64,000 nt of DNA from Chondrus crispus (taxonomy: Eukaryota; Rhodophyta; Florideophyceae; Gigartinales; Gigartinaceae), in assembly GCF_000350225.1 (NCBI RefSeq), contig NW_005178634.1, positions 123,185 through 187,184 of the forward strand, written 5' to 3'. Positions within the stretch are counted from its first letter, which is position 1. Each line of letters begins with the position of its first letter. This document shows, in pieces, positions 1 to 9,232 of the stretch. A program made the translations under genes and the position numbers. The notes under the pieces are model-generated. The model did no database searches. It saw only the letters and a program-made list of their open reading frames with translations, and had not been told where the DNA came from.

Positions 1-553
1 TCGGAATGCGCGGCGCCGGCGTGTGGCCGCGCCCCCGAAACATCATCACGGGATCCGTGGGCTCTGAAAAAGACTCCGTCGTGTATGCAGGCGTCGGTAA
101 AGTTGACGACCCGCTGTCCCCGTAGTCCTCGTGTCCGTAGCCCTCCGATGGCTCAATGAACTCGCCTTCGGCTACTAACGCTCCTTCGTAGTGATTTTCG
201 CTACTTCCATGCGCACCGCGCTCATCTGACGCGGAAATGGACTCGGCTAAATGGACGGCGGCGTGACTTTTGCGACCGGGATAAGAAACCCTCGGCTTCT
301 GACCCGCCCTAATTGTCGACGGCGTCTGAATCGTGACCTTCTTGGTCTTCTTGTCCTTAGCGCGGCTCGCCGAGCCATGCGCCTTCGCATAATTAACTAG
401 TCTCAAAAACGAAACGTCCCGATTGTCTTGTCGGTATTGAGATACCATCGGCTTGATACTCGAATCGAGTCCTTCAATAAACATCGTTATTTGTTCTTCC
501 ATCGAATATACGTTTCCACATCGATTGCTTGCGTCCGTCAGACGGATATAAAA

Positions 554-1909
554 TTACATCTCGTCTTCAGACGGTCTTTGCTGAACTTCTCGCAATGCGA
601 GCACGGCTTGACGGATCGCCTCGTCGGATGCGAAAATCCTCAACAACCACTGTACGGCCTCCGGCCAAACGGATACCTTTCCGTGATGGGCCCCGGCCGT
701 CTGAGACACCGAAGTGTACTGTTTCAAGGCGATGCCGCTTAAAAATTCGGGCAACAAGCGGATCGCTTGCCCCTCGTTCATTTCTTGAGTATCGAACTCT
801 TGAACTAATTTTGCCAAAAAATCCAACACAAGGACCCCGTCCTCACCTGTGAACATGTTGTCCTTCTTCACCTTAGGCGGAATATCTCTCCTGATTTTTC
901 GCACGGCGGTCCGCCGGGAACTTGACAAATGTGTCTGTGGGTTCTGCAAGCGGTACATTCGGTACGAAAGTAATTTCTTGAAGAGGTAGTTGGTCAGATT
1001 CAGCTCCTCCAACTCCTCCTATCGCGGCCTGCGCCGCGTTGCGACATCTTCGGGCTCGGCGTCCTTGTCTCTCCACGAGGCGGACGAAGTGACTCCGCCT
1101 CGTCTGGAGGAAATTTTCTTGCTTGACGAAATTCCGTTTCCTTCTTCTGAACGGCGTTCGGAATCGCCCGAATGGTTCGACGAACCGCCGTTACCATCTT
1201 CGGAGGGACCAAGCGACTCCGACTGTGAGTCGCGGTTCTCCGGATCGTCACTACAGTGACCCTTGCTTGCACGTCGCTTGTCCTTCTTCGAGGGCTTCGA
1301 CTTAGAACTCCGCTGCCGAGCGGGCTTGTCCTTCTTCGACCGACGGTCGCCCTCTCTACCCAAAGGGAGCGGCTCGTGGTCCGATCCTCGCGGAGCTTGA
1401 TCCGTGGCCTGCTCGAGGTCCTTGAGACGTTGCGCGGCGCGATCGAATCGGTCATCGATGCTTGTTCTAAATTTTCCTAAGGACTCCAAGGCTTGATTCG
1501 CATCGCGCCTCGCGTCCTTGACCGAAATTTTCAACGAGGCTATGACCTCCGGCTCCAGACCGTCGGTCGCCTCACCTCGCTCCTTCTCGATGAGATCCAC
1601 TCGAGCCGACAGCTCTTCCAAAACGGTGTGGAACTCCGATGCTTGCAACTCCAGTTGCTTCCGAACGAGGGCTAATTCAGCCTCGAGATTTTTCTTCGCT
1701 GCTTCGCGAATTTCGCTGCTCATCCTCTCCAACTTCTCGTCGAGGTCAGTCTTGTCGGCGGCTATCCCCGTAGGGGATTCTTGATCTCCGGGGGCCGTGG
1801 CCATATTGGTCTGGCTCCCGGTGCGAGGACCCCTCGGGATCCTCGACGCTCGTGCCGATCCGGCTCTGCTCGCTCCGGGACCGACGTCCCCGGGTGCGCT
1901 TGTTGACAT
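554..1909 (-). pseudogene. gag region of element A
   Basis: The reading starts at an ATG at 1909 (minus). The N-terminal third is Pro/Ser/Arg-rich, followed by a long predicted coiled coil rich in Glu, Leu and Lys, then a Lys/Ser/Asp-rich linker, then a segment resembling the capsid start of the gag proteins of elements B and C. This order (coiled coil before the capsid-like part) is shared by all three gag regions in this window. No CCHC knuckle is visible here, but the C-terminal end may lie off-window. It is broken, with about one interruption. The assignment to gag rests on similarity to the neighbouring elements and on its position directly after the LTR and primer-binding site. Confidence 0.65.
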
Positions 1910-2010
1910 CGCTCGCACGAGCGGACCTACGCAGCAAAAAGTTACAAACAAAAAGAAAATAAAAAAGTCCGTTACCCACATCAACTTCCTTGTCGTAGAC
2001 AAAACAATTT

Positions 2011-2026
2011 CTAGGTCGGGAGACCA
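2011..2026 (-). promoter_or_regulatory. Primer-binding site of element A
   Basis: On the minus strand the 16-mer TGGTCTCCCGACCTAG follows the LTR end after four bases. It is the complement of a tRNA 3' end finishing in CCA. The same 16-mer lies next to the 5' LTRs of elements B and C. Confidence 0.8.
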
Positions 2027-2030
2027 CTTT

Positions 2031-2959
2031 TGTAGTGCAATGCGCCTGTTAGGCAGAGACCAAGGTCCAAAGGTCCAACACAAACAACAGCACCAAAAAC
2101 AACAACTGCCAACCGCACAGCGCTACGGAGTGTTCGAAGCTCCCTGTCCTCTTTAAGCGGGTTTGCGGCCCGCACCAGCGCTCTATCGTGCGCCGGTGTC
2201 GCAAGTTGTCGCGCACCACAAGCATGGCCCTCACGCTGCCCACTTTGGTCACCGTACTGCTGGACGAGTTCGGAGGGGTGTTTAGGTAAACCTGGTCCAA
2301 TGGGTCGTAAATCCAATGTTAGAAGAGCGCCTTGTACACCTTATACCCTTGATAAGGTCTTCGACGGGGACGTGGCAACGTAGCCCGTCGGGAAAGAAGA
2401 AAACGTAGCAGCGCTACACCGTCGTACTGCCCGATGGCAAAGTACCAACAACGGATCGGTCGCAACCAGATTCCGATGGAACCAACACTGAGAAAAGCAC
2501 CACTGGTGCACCAACACAAAAGCCCGATGGCAAATGACGTCACGTTGCCGATCGCAATCCTACAAGGTGGGACCAACTCAAGATTAAGGGAAATTAGGAT
2601 AGGGAAATAAAGGAAAATTGGTAAGGAAAAAGGGGACCCCCGAGCGCAAAGGATAAAGTAATCTGTAGTTGAAGGGAATGTCTTTTAAAAGACGGACTTC
2701 AACCAAGGCGATATCAGACTCTGGCAACTCGGGTTACCTTTACTGACTTGGTGGTCAGAAGGCTAAGGTATATATCGCCCCGCCGGAGCCACTACAGTAG
2801 CTCTCGGCGCTAGATCTAATCTAATGTTAAATAACTAATATGCAACTAATTAAAATTAATAATTAAAATAATAAAGTGAAATGATTTCCACTTTTGCTTG
2901 TCATACCCCATCATTTTCAGTTCTTTTCACCTCCCTTTTCAGGTGCGTATTGCACTACA
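2031..2959 (-). repeat. LTR of family A (929 bp), 5' LTR of element A
   Basis: Begins TGTAGTGCAAT and ends ATTGCACTACA, an 11-bp terminal inverted repeat with the TG...CA ends of LTRs. Closely related LTRs stand alone at 34719-35763 and 59124-60212. This copy is shorter because it has one rather than two copies of an internal sub-repeat of about 150 bp (around 2350-2500 here). A TATA-like stretch lies near 2770. Orientation is taken from the attached gag on the minus strand. Confidence 0.85.
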
Positions 2960-3525
2960 CCAATTTATACTACTTTGTATCTGCAGATACCATCTCAGTG
3001 CGTTCCAGATTATGTGAGGTAGTTGTGATTGCGTAATCGACGACGATCCCTTTTGGCCGTCGGCGTGGTTTATTCGGATACTTAATATGGGCGCTGAAGT
3101 CTTCGTGTGTACGTGTACACGTAGCGTAATAATAGTACTGGCTTGGGACACGCGTTTTCTGTGTCCGAGCGTTTTGTTTTGGTTACGCTTTGCGTAATAA
3201 CACTCCTCCTGCTCGGATGCAGGTGTCAAAGTGGCTCATGGCAGAGTCAGTTATCCGCCCCTGTTTGAGTCATGGATATTCTTTGCTTGTTGGCCCTGAA
3301 CTTTTGTGCACCCAGCGGCTTCGTAAGCATTTCTGCCAGCATGCGTTCAGACGGGACGTGCAGGACTTTGATGTCGCCGTTGGCGATGTGTGCGCGCAAG
3401 AAATGGTGTCTCAAGTTGATAAATTTCCGCTTTTTGGTGGGCGCTGTGTTCGTTACAATGGCGATTGCTGCTTGATTGTCGACAAGTAAGGGTGTGGCGG
3501 CTGGAGGGAGGATGGATAACACTGC
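2960..3525 (-). mobile_element. Ty1/copia remnant: RNase H end plus start of 3' LTR
   Basis: The minus strand at about 3247-3522 reads a typical copia RNase H terminus: Asp-Asn-Gln-Ala-Ala-Ile, then Leu-Arg-His-His-Phe, then Glu-Met-Leu-Thr-Lys-Pro-Leu. A purine tract (GAGCAGGAGGAG) follows and then an LTR start, TGTTATTACGC, whose first base is at 3202. The LTR part 2960-3202 is cut by the family A LTR. Only this 3' end of the element is present; it is a fossil. Confidence 0.75.
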
Positions 3526-3539
3526 GGAGGCAAAACCGT

Positions 3540-3812
3540 GAAAAACAATAAAAAGTATTGTTTTTGGACGATAGTTTTAAAGAAATAACGAAACGTTGTC
3601 CAAAAGCAATGTTTTTGACATGGAAAACATTACTATTATTGTCCAAAGACGGTAATTAGATTGCATTAATAACAGTACTATTGTATGTGTGGCGGCAATA
3701 CATATAGACCAAAGAAACATTCTCAATGTTGTCTATGAACGGTACATCGCCACTTTTTCTGAAACAACAGAAGTTTTGTTTATGAACATTCCAAATATTG
3801 TTTAAAAGCGAG
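3540..3812. repeat. AT-rich degenerate tandem repeat, unit about 22-24 bp
   Basis: About twelve imperfect units follow one another, each close to a pattern AACATT..., four to six variable bases, then ATTGT and a pyrimidine-rich end. The same kind of unit recurs at 22990-23635. Base composition changes sharply against the flanks. No gene is visible here. Confidence 0.6.
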
Positions 3813-3815
3813 GAA

Positions 3816-4841
3816 ATGACTTGCAATCACAAAATTAACTCGTCAAATGTTAACGAGGCGGGTGACAGCATTTATGAGGTTTCCGAGGTGATTCTGATGC
3901 GGAAACGCAAGAGGCGAAAACTGGACTTGCTAAAAGCAATGCCTAGTGCCAATCGTCTCTTATTTACAGACGATGGTAAGGCCGTCAGAGCGTCTGACAT
4001 GGGGAACGACAATGAAGACTCATCAGATGAGGAAGACCTTCATGGTATATCTGACTACACAATGACCGTGTCATCCCGTTTGACCCAGAGTGTCGGCGCA
4101 GGGTGGGGTGCGTTGATGTCTTCACATGTGCGGCTTGTCGGGCCTCAACGCGTGATGGAGGGGTCCAAGCTGGAGTCTCGTGTTGATGGAGTGCCACTGG
4201 GTGTTGTGAAGAGGTTATCGTCCAACTGCGAGAAGCGAACAGGAGAGCAGTCTGAGAAGAGTGCTCCTGAGGTTTGCGTGATTGCGTATGGGGTACCGTG
4301 GAATGCGTCCCTGTATGACGATGGACAACCGCATCTGCTCACCATTCATTCAGCTTCGCAGCGGCATGCTTGGCACCCGTTTTCGTTTAACGGGGTGCCT
4401 GAGACTGGGATGAAGGCGAGATTGATACGATTATTGTCTGCTTTGTTTTCGCTTTCTGACTTCGAAGCAATGTCGCCCAAGTTATGTTCTCTAGGCTTTC
4501 TCTTTACTTTTGCGTTTTGCATTCCTGGTTTGCTGCGAAAAAGAGCAGCGACGTTTGTTCTGTTTACCATGGCAGCGCTTCTGAGGTTCGGGCCTGCCTT
4601 TATAGTGACCTATCAGCTCAGAGAGGCTGATGCCGGTCTGGGGATGGCAGGACTGAAATCAGTGTGGTTGCCGTCTTCCTTTCATCCATCGGGCGTGAAT
4701 TTACCGTATATGTTATCTGTAACCGTGTTGTTTGGGAGCTTGGTTCCTGTACCGTTTTTGGTAACAGTAGGTACAGCAGGGCGGAAATCTGGGTCAACCG
4801 TGCAGTGCTGTCGTATCACATGCGGAGTGCCACCGCAGTAG
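3816..4841 (+). CDS. Hypothetical protein with basic N-terminus and hydrophobic C-terminal half
   Basis: Open frame of 341 codons from the first ATG (3816). A start at 3798 would need TTG. I do not recognise the family. Residues about 28-36 form a cluster of Arg/Lys that could be a nuclear localisation signal; an acidic Asp/Glu/Ser run follows near residue 70. Three hydrophobic stretches between about residues 220 and 330 could be membrane segments. The stop falls in a short direct repeat (TGCGGAGTGCCACCG occurs twice between about 4817 and 4878). The gene follows immediately on the AT-rich repeat. It could be a lineage-specific gene or a chance ORF; length and the absence of any overlapping better frame favour a real gene. 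Confidence 0.4.
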   Translation: MTCNHKINSSNVNEAGDSIYEVSEVILMRKRKRRKLDLLKAMPSANRLLFTDDGKAVRASDMGNDNEDSSDEEDLHGISDYTMTVSSRLTQSVGAGWGALMSSHVRLVGPQRVMEGSKLESRVDGVPLGVVKRLSSNCEKRTGEQSEKSAPEVCVIAYGVPWNASLYDDGQPHLLTIHSASQRHAWHPFSFNGVPETGMKARLIRLLSALFSLSDFEAMSPKLCSLGFLFTFAFCIPGLLRKRAATFVLFTMAALLRFGPAFIVTYQLREADAGLGMAGLKSVWLPSSFHPSGVNLPYMLSVTVLFGSLVPVPFLVTVGTAGRKSGSTVQCCRITCGVPPQ

Positions 4842-5312
4842 CATCCCCCCGCCGTTTCTTGTGCGGAGTGCCACCGGAGTGGCCTTCCCTCATCTCTTCA
4901 TAGCTCGTCGAATTTCGCAAGTCGGGTGCCGTTATTCTTCGTCTGCAAGAAGCCCACTGGCTGGTGGACCGTGATCCGAAGAGCGCCGTCAGCTGGATGC
5001 CCGTCAGCTAATACTCCTTCGCGTGCGGCAAGACCGAGGTCGCGCGCCGGTTTCTGCACGAGGCTACTACGCTGGACGCAGGCTTGGCACCAGCGTGCGT
5101 CGCCGTGGGACATGCGTGCGGCCTCGACCTCGATGTTTCACTAAGCCGCGACGCGCCATCGTGCGCCGCACGCTCTCCATCCTCGTCGTCTGCTGCCTGC
5201 TCTACTCTAGCGTCCTTTCCCCCCGCGCGCACCATGCAACACCCCCCCGCCCCCGCCACCTCACCGCCGCCCTATCCCCCACCGGCCACCACCCGGCCAC
5301 GATCCCCCACAC
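4842..5312. other. No clear gene; upstream region of the transporter gene
   Basis: GC-rich, with open frames on both strands that look compositional. A hydrophobic stretch coded around 5170-5225 (plus) could be the first membrane helix of the following transporter, but it is not in frame with the rest and I could not confirm it. Confidence 0.3.
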
Positions 5313-6703
5313 GTGCGTGGTCACCCGCCGTCCAAACACCGTCCAAGACACGACGCCCTGTGCCGCCTGGGCCTGGCGGATGCGCTGCTTGACATCGACG
5401 CCCAGGTGATCCGCGGCTACGCCCTCTTCCTGGGCCCGCGCGCCGAGCGCCTGCCGTACCACCAGCCTTCCAGAACAACTAACTGGTCGTATACTTGCTG
5501 GCCATCGCGGCCGACTGGCTGCAGGGGCCCTACGTCTACGCGCTGTACGCCGCGTACGGCTACGGGAAGGAGATCGCCCAGCTCTTCATCGCCGGCTTTG
5601 GCTCGTCCGCCATCTTCGGCACTTTTATCGGCTCCATCGCCGACAAGTATGGCCGCAAGTTTAACGTCCTAGTCTTCGTCATCACGTACGCCCTGTCCTG
5701 CATGACCAAGCACTCGCCGAACTTTGCTACCTTGATGGTCGGCAGGCTGCTGGCGGGCATTGCTACCAGCATCCTCTTCTCGGCCTTTGAGTCGTGGCTT
5801 GTGTCGGAGCATAACAACCGCGGCTTTGATCCCAACCTCATCGCCGACACTTTTTCAAAGGCCCAGTTTGGGAATGCTGTCGTCGCCATTGTCGCAGGCC
5901 AGATTGCTGGCATGGTCGCTGCCCAGTTTGGAAAGGTCGCCCCGTTTGATACGGCCGCTGTCATCCTCGCCGCCACGGGCCTCATTGTCATGTTGTCCTG
6001 GTCCGAGAACTTTGGCGATAGTAGGCAGACCGTCACCGGCGGCTTGCACAGTGCCTGGCATATGATGATTGCCGATGAGAAGATCTTGCTTGTCGGCATC
6101 ATTCAGTCCTGCTTTGAGTCTGCCATGTATCTCATGGTCTTCAGTTGGACCCCGGCGCTACAGGCCGCGTCGCATGCCATGTCACTTGGCGAGATTCCGC
6201 ATGGCATGATCTTTAGTTCCTTCATGGTTTGCATCATAATTGGAAGCATTTTATTCGTCTTTCTTATGAAGACACAACCCGCTGAGCTATTCATGCGCAA
6301 TATGTACATCATAGGCGTCGTTTGCTTTGTCGTCACCACCATATCATCCAATGTATGGGAGGTGTACGGCGCTCTGCTTGCGTTTGAGGTCATTTGCGGT
6401 TTGTACTTTCCGGCTATGGGTACCATGCGAGCAAAGTATGTTCCCGAGGTCACCCGATCCGCCATTATGAACTACTTTCGTCTTCCTTTGAATCTCATAG
6501 TCTGCCTCATTCTGTACAAAAACCATGAGAATACCACCGTCTTCTGCCTGTGTGCCGTCATGATGGCCATTGCCGTCATATGCCAACAGCGCCTTTTCAG
6601 TGCTTCAAAAGTCTCCATCGGCACCAAAGATGAATGGACTAGAGAAGAGCGCGCCGAACTCGTCGAAGAGGGCGATAGCACTGTTGAAGATGCTGTGCGG
6701 TAA
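5313..6703 (+). CDS. MFSD5-like molybdate-anion transporter (5' part disrupted)
   Basis: Major facilitator of the MFSD5/molybdate-anion transporter family, a plasma-membrane or endomembrane protein expected to import molybdate for molybdenum cofactor synthesis. The main frame runs 5495-6703 (about 402 codons). It carries the family block Ala-Ala-Asp-Trp-Leu-Gln-Gly-Pro-Tyr just after 5500, the loop motif Asp-Lys-Tyr-Gly-Arg-Lys (about 5641), the block Leu-Phe-Ser-Ala-Phe-Glu-Ser-Trp (about 5776) and a late Cys-Gly-Leu-Tyr-Phe-Pro block. About eleven hydrophobic helices can be seen. Upstream, 5370-5475 reads a plausible family N-terminal loop in another frame. In the main frame a TAA stop at 5480-5482 precedes the conserved Leu-Val-Val-Tyr-Leu-Leu. 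So the 5' end holds one frame change and one stop within about 15 bases: either a decaying gene or a sequence error. No ATG start could be fixed. Confidence 0.8.
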
Positions 6704-7013
6704 ATCAACTTGCCCGCCTACCCCCCCCCCACACCCATACTATCGTGGGCTTCACCTGGCAAAACATGCGCTGCTTCTGAGACAGATCTGTGGCAAAAAA
6801 AGGCTCGCCACAATGCTCGGAATTTAGAGATGCGAGTTGGTAGTACGCAGTAGAACAGTGGAGCGTAATGTTGTATTGCATTGAATGTGTTTCAGCCCGA
6901 TGGATAAAACGGCCCGTGTTAGAATCAGTCATTGAGAGGTCTGACATCTATCAGTGCGAGTATGGTGCGTCCCAAGCGTTTTCCCAACACGCTCCAGAGC
7001 AGCACGCTGTTCT
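6704..7013. other. Intergenic, between convergent genes
   Basis: Downstream of the transporter stop lies a run of cytosines (about 6720-6731). Nothing else is recognisable before the 3' end of the UTP6-like gene on the other strand. Confidence 0.5.
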
Positions 7014-7898
7014 TCATGCAAGGTTGCGGAGAATTTGTCTCTCTGTAAAGAGCTCTCCTCGCTTTGCGTCTAAAGTCTTCAATGCCTGCCAGTTGACTTT
7101 TGTTGCCAGCTTTGATTCGCGTGCAATGTGCCTTTCGAAATCCAGATAATCAAGCCACAAGTCCACATTTGTGTTCGCCGATTGCAAAGCCGTTGCTGCT
7201 TTAAAAAGTTTTCTTGTTTGGAAAGGGAGCTGAAGCACGTCTGCACCAGATAGTTGTCCCTGACTCTGCATGCGGTCATAATTTTTCATTTGAGACCGGA
7301 TGGCCGAGTGTAATGACTTCAATGTGAGCGGGGGCAGGGAAAGCATGGTATCGCAAATGCCCTGCAACTGTTTCAGATTGCCCTCTGAAGATAACCATGC
7401 GCAGAGAGCTCTCTCCTCATCGCGCCCTCGAAAGGGGATGAGAACCTTGGCCGTCAACACATCGTGCGATTTTCTTGACAAGGGACAAGTTTTTGATTCT
7501 AGCATGTTCGCAAAGTGGTTCATGGACCAGGTGTGAGGGTCTTTGGGATCCACACCGTCGGGGCCTTCCGTTCCGCTACTAGAAAAATCACCACTGACAA
7601 CTTTTCCAGACTTGATGAGGACAAGCACTTTCTTGGCGAGGGAAGTAGCTGCCTGGTGCTGTTCGCAAGTGCTGATAAGGGCGATTAGGTTTTCCCAAAC
7701 TTTTGGTGGTGGGTTGGTGGGAGTAAGGGAATGGGATGGGGTAGTGGAAGTTTGGCCGGCCGGCGCAGGCACGGGAGGGAGAAATTGGAACAATTTATTC
7801 CGAATGTTGTTGGGATGGAGACTGATCTTGAGTCGAGCACGGGAGGCGTTTCGGCAAAACATTCGGCCCTCGAAACGGCACTCGCCGTCGACATGCAA
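7014..7898 (-). CDS. UTP6: UTP6-like U3 snoRNP protein, C-terminal part
   Basis: UTP6 is a HAT-repeat subunit of the nucleolar small-subunit processome (U3 snoRNP, UTP-B complex) needed for 18S rRNA maturation. The last 60 codons match the family end: Asp-Leu-Trp-Leu-Asp-Tyr-Leu-Asp-Phe-Glu, then Val-Asn-Trp-Gln-Ala-Leu-Lys-Thr-Leu. The upstream part holds helical segments that fit HAT-type repeats. The first 50 or so codons of the open frame (7750-7898) are Pro/Thr-rich and look unlike the family. Normal UTP6 proteins are about 600 residues, so the N-terminal half is missing here; it would have to lie beyond 7900, where the sequence soon runs into another gene end and an N gap. Either an upstream exon is missing from the assembly or the gene is truncated. 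Confidence 0.5.
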   Translation of the reverse strand: MHVDGECRFEGRMFCRNASRARLKISLHPNNIRNKLFQFLPPVPAPAGQTSTTPSHSLTPTNPPPKVWENLIALISTCEQHQAATSLAKKVLVLIKSGKVVSGDFSSSGTEGPDGVDPKDPHTWSMNHFANMLESKTCPLSRKSHDVLTAKVLIPFRGRDEERALCAWLSSEGNLKQLQGICDTMLSLPPLTLKSLHSAIRSQMKNYDRMQSQGQLSGADVLQLPFQTRKLFKAATALQSANTNVDLWLDYLDFERHIARESKLATKVNWQALKTLDAKRGELFTERQILRNLA

Positions 7899-8042
7899 GA
7901 GACGGGCTCCCTCGCCCCCCCCCCGGCGTCAACGCGAGCGGATAGGACGAACAAGTACCACGCCCACTACTCTACGACGCGCATCTACACTACGATAGTC
8001 CCCAAACGCGGGCCTTCCCTCCCCTGGCCCTCCGCGCGGTAA

Positions 8043-8288
8043 TCACGTGAGCAAGTCGACGATCTGGTCGACGACGGCGACAAGAAACGGGGGCGTCTTC
8101 TGCGCGATAGGGACGACGACATCGACGACCTGGTCCACAAGCGACGGATGTCCGGGCTCGAGAACCTCCCTTGCGAAGCAAAGCACGAAGCCGAGCGCAG
8201 CGGCGCGACCGTTGACGCTCTCGGCGGCGTTCCAGAAGAAGCGCGCCGGCCTGACGGCGGCGCGGCCGTCGCCTGCGGCGGGGGTGGT
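8043..8288 (-). CDS. Chlorophyll-binding (LHC/one-helix) motif protein, C-terminal end
   Basis: The frame leaves the N gap at 8288 and stops at 8043. It contains Glu-Ser-Val-Asn-Gly-Arg-Ala-Ala-Ala-Leu-Gly-Phe-Val, which follows the chlorophyll-binding consensus Glu-x-x-Asn-Gly-Arg-x-Ala-x-x-Gly-Phe of LHC, ELIP and one-helix (Hlip) proteins. The hydrophobic helix is followed by a Val-rich tail of about 40 residues. Such proteins sit in the thylakoid membrane, where they bind chlorophyll and protect the photosystems. The N-terminal part, including any transit peptide, is lost in the gap. The tail is longer than in a typical one-helix protein. Other readings are possible because only one helix is visible. 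Confidence 0.5.
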   Translation of the reverse strand, partial: TTPAAGDGRAAVRPARFFWNAAESVNGRAAALGFVLCFAREVLEPGHPSLVDQVVDVVVPIAQKTPPFLVAVVDQIVDLLT

Positions 8289-8600
8289 NNNNNNNNNNNN
8301 NNNNNNNNNNNNNNNNNNNNNNNNNNNNNNNNNNNNNNNNNNNNNNNNNNNNNNNNNNNNNNNNNNNNNNNNNNNNNNNNNNNNNNNNNNNNNNNNNNNN
8401 NNNNNNNNNNNNNNNNNNNNNNNNNNNNNNNNNNNNNNNNNNNNNNNNNNNNNNNNNNNNNNNNNNNNNNNNNNNNNNNNNNNNNNNNNNNNNNNNNNNN
8501 NNNNNNNNNNNNNNNNNNNNNNNNNNNNNNNNNNNNNNNNNNNNNNNNNNNNNNNNNNNNNNNNNNNNNNNNNNNNNNNNNNNNNNNNNNNNNNNNNNNN
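8289..8600. other. Assembly gap (312 N)
   Basis: Run of N. Its true length may differ. Open frames that cross it are not meaningful. Confidence 0.99.
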
Positions 8601-8904
8601 CGCAGCCCTAAAACCTCTACCTGAGAGCAGCGCAAGCACATCGGCCCCGGGGGTGGCGCGCGCGGGCGGCGCAGCGTGCGAATGGTGGAAGTGGCGGGCA
8701 TGGTAGAAGCTGTCTTTGCAATCAACTCATACATACTTTTGAAAACTGTTTTCCCGCGAAACAGTTAAGTGATCTGCACAAACAGTCGCAGTTCGAGTTT
8801 GCCGCGCTTCCCAACGTGATGGGCAATTCTTTCAGGCGGTATGTACGGCGTTTTACGCATAGTGGTTCCGAAAACATCCCTTCAACTTCGAAGGCACTCC
8901 TCAC

Positions 8905-9180
8905 ACCCCAGGAAAACATTTCGACTTCCGAACGCACCACTTGTCCTCCTCCGTCAAATCTGCGATCTTCGTTACCCCCTCGCGCGAAATCAGCCGTTCT
9001 CGCATCTCACCGACCTCCTTCTCCAGACACGTCGTCGCCTCCTTCATCACCGCGCCAACCTCTTCACACTACGGAACCTTCTTCCCTTCAATCACACACA
9101 CCAGCGTCTTCGGGTGCAGATAAGACACGACGGAGATCTTCCCGTTTGTGATTTCGGACAGATTCTGTGGGACCTTCATT
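8905..9180 (-). pseudogene. Unrecognised coding remnant
   Basis: Read on the minus strand from about 9180, one frame stays mostly open and gives a protein-like sequence: a short beta-type block (Ile-Ser-Val-Val-Ser-Tyr-Leu-His-Pro-Lys-Thr-Leu), one stop, then a charged helical stretch ending in Ile-Ala-Asp-Leu-Thr-Glu-Glu-Asp-Lys. I cannot assign a family. It may be the 3' end of a host gene or a chance frame. Confidence 0.25.
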
Positions 9181-9232
9181 CCAAGTCATAGCTTCGCCAT
9201 CATCCAGCCCCCAAAAAGAAGCACAAGGAAAC

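Larger units (their letters stand above)
1..2959 (-). mobile_element. Ty3/gypsy LTR element, family A (5' part, cut by window edge)
   Basis: Minus-strand element read from its 5' LTR (2031-2959) through a primer-binding site (2011-2026) into a gag region (about 554-1909). The rest of gag and pol would lie left of the window. The gag shares a short motif (Tyr-Arg-Met-Tyr-Arg-Leu, then a conserved block) with the gag of elements B and C, so it belongs to the same broad group of chromodomain-type Ty3/gypsy elements; the LTR is a different family. It is a fossil with at least one break in gag. Its outer LTR end (2959) abuts a Ty1/copia LTR, so it probably inserted there. The target duplication cannot be checked because the other end is off-window. 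Positions 1-553 show no clear coding on either strand. Confidence 0.75.

Noticed and set aside
4926-5144. Short frame upstream of the transporter as a separate gene
   Set aside because: No motif, overlapped by open frames on the other strand, and high GC explains the lack of stops.
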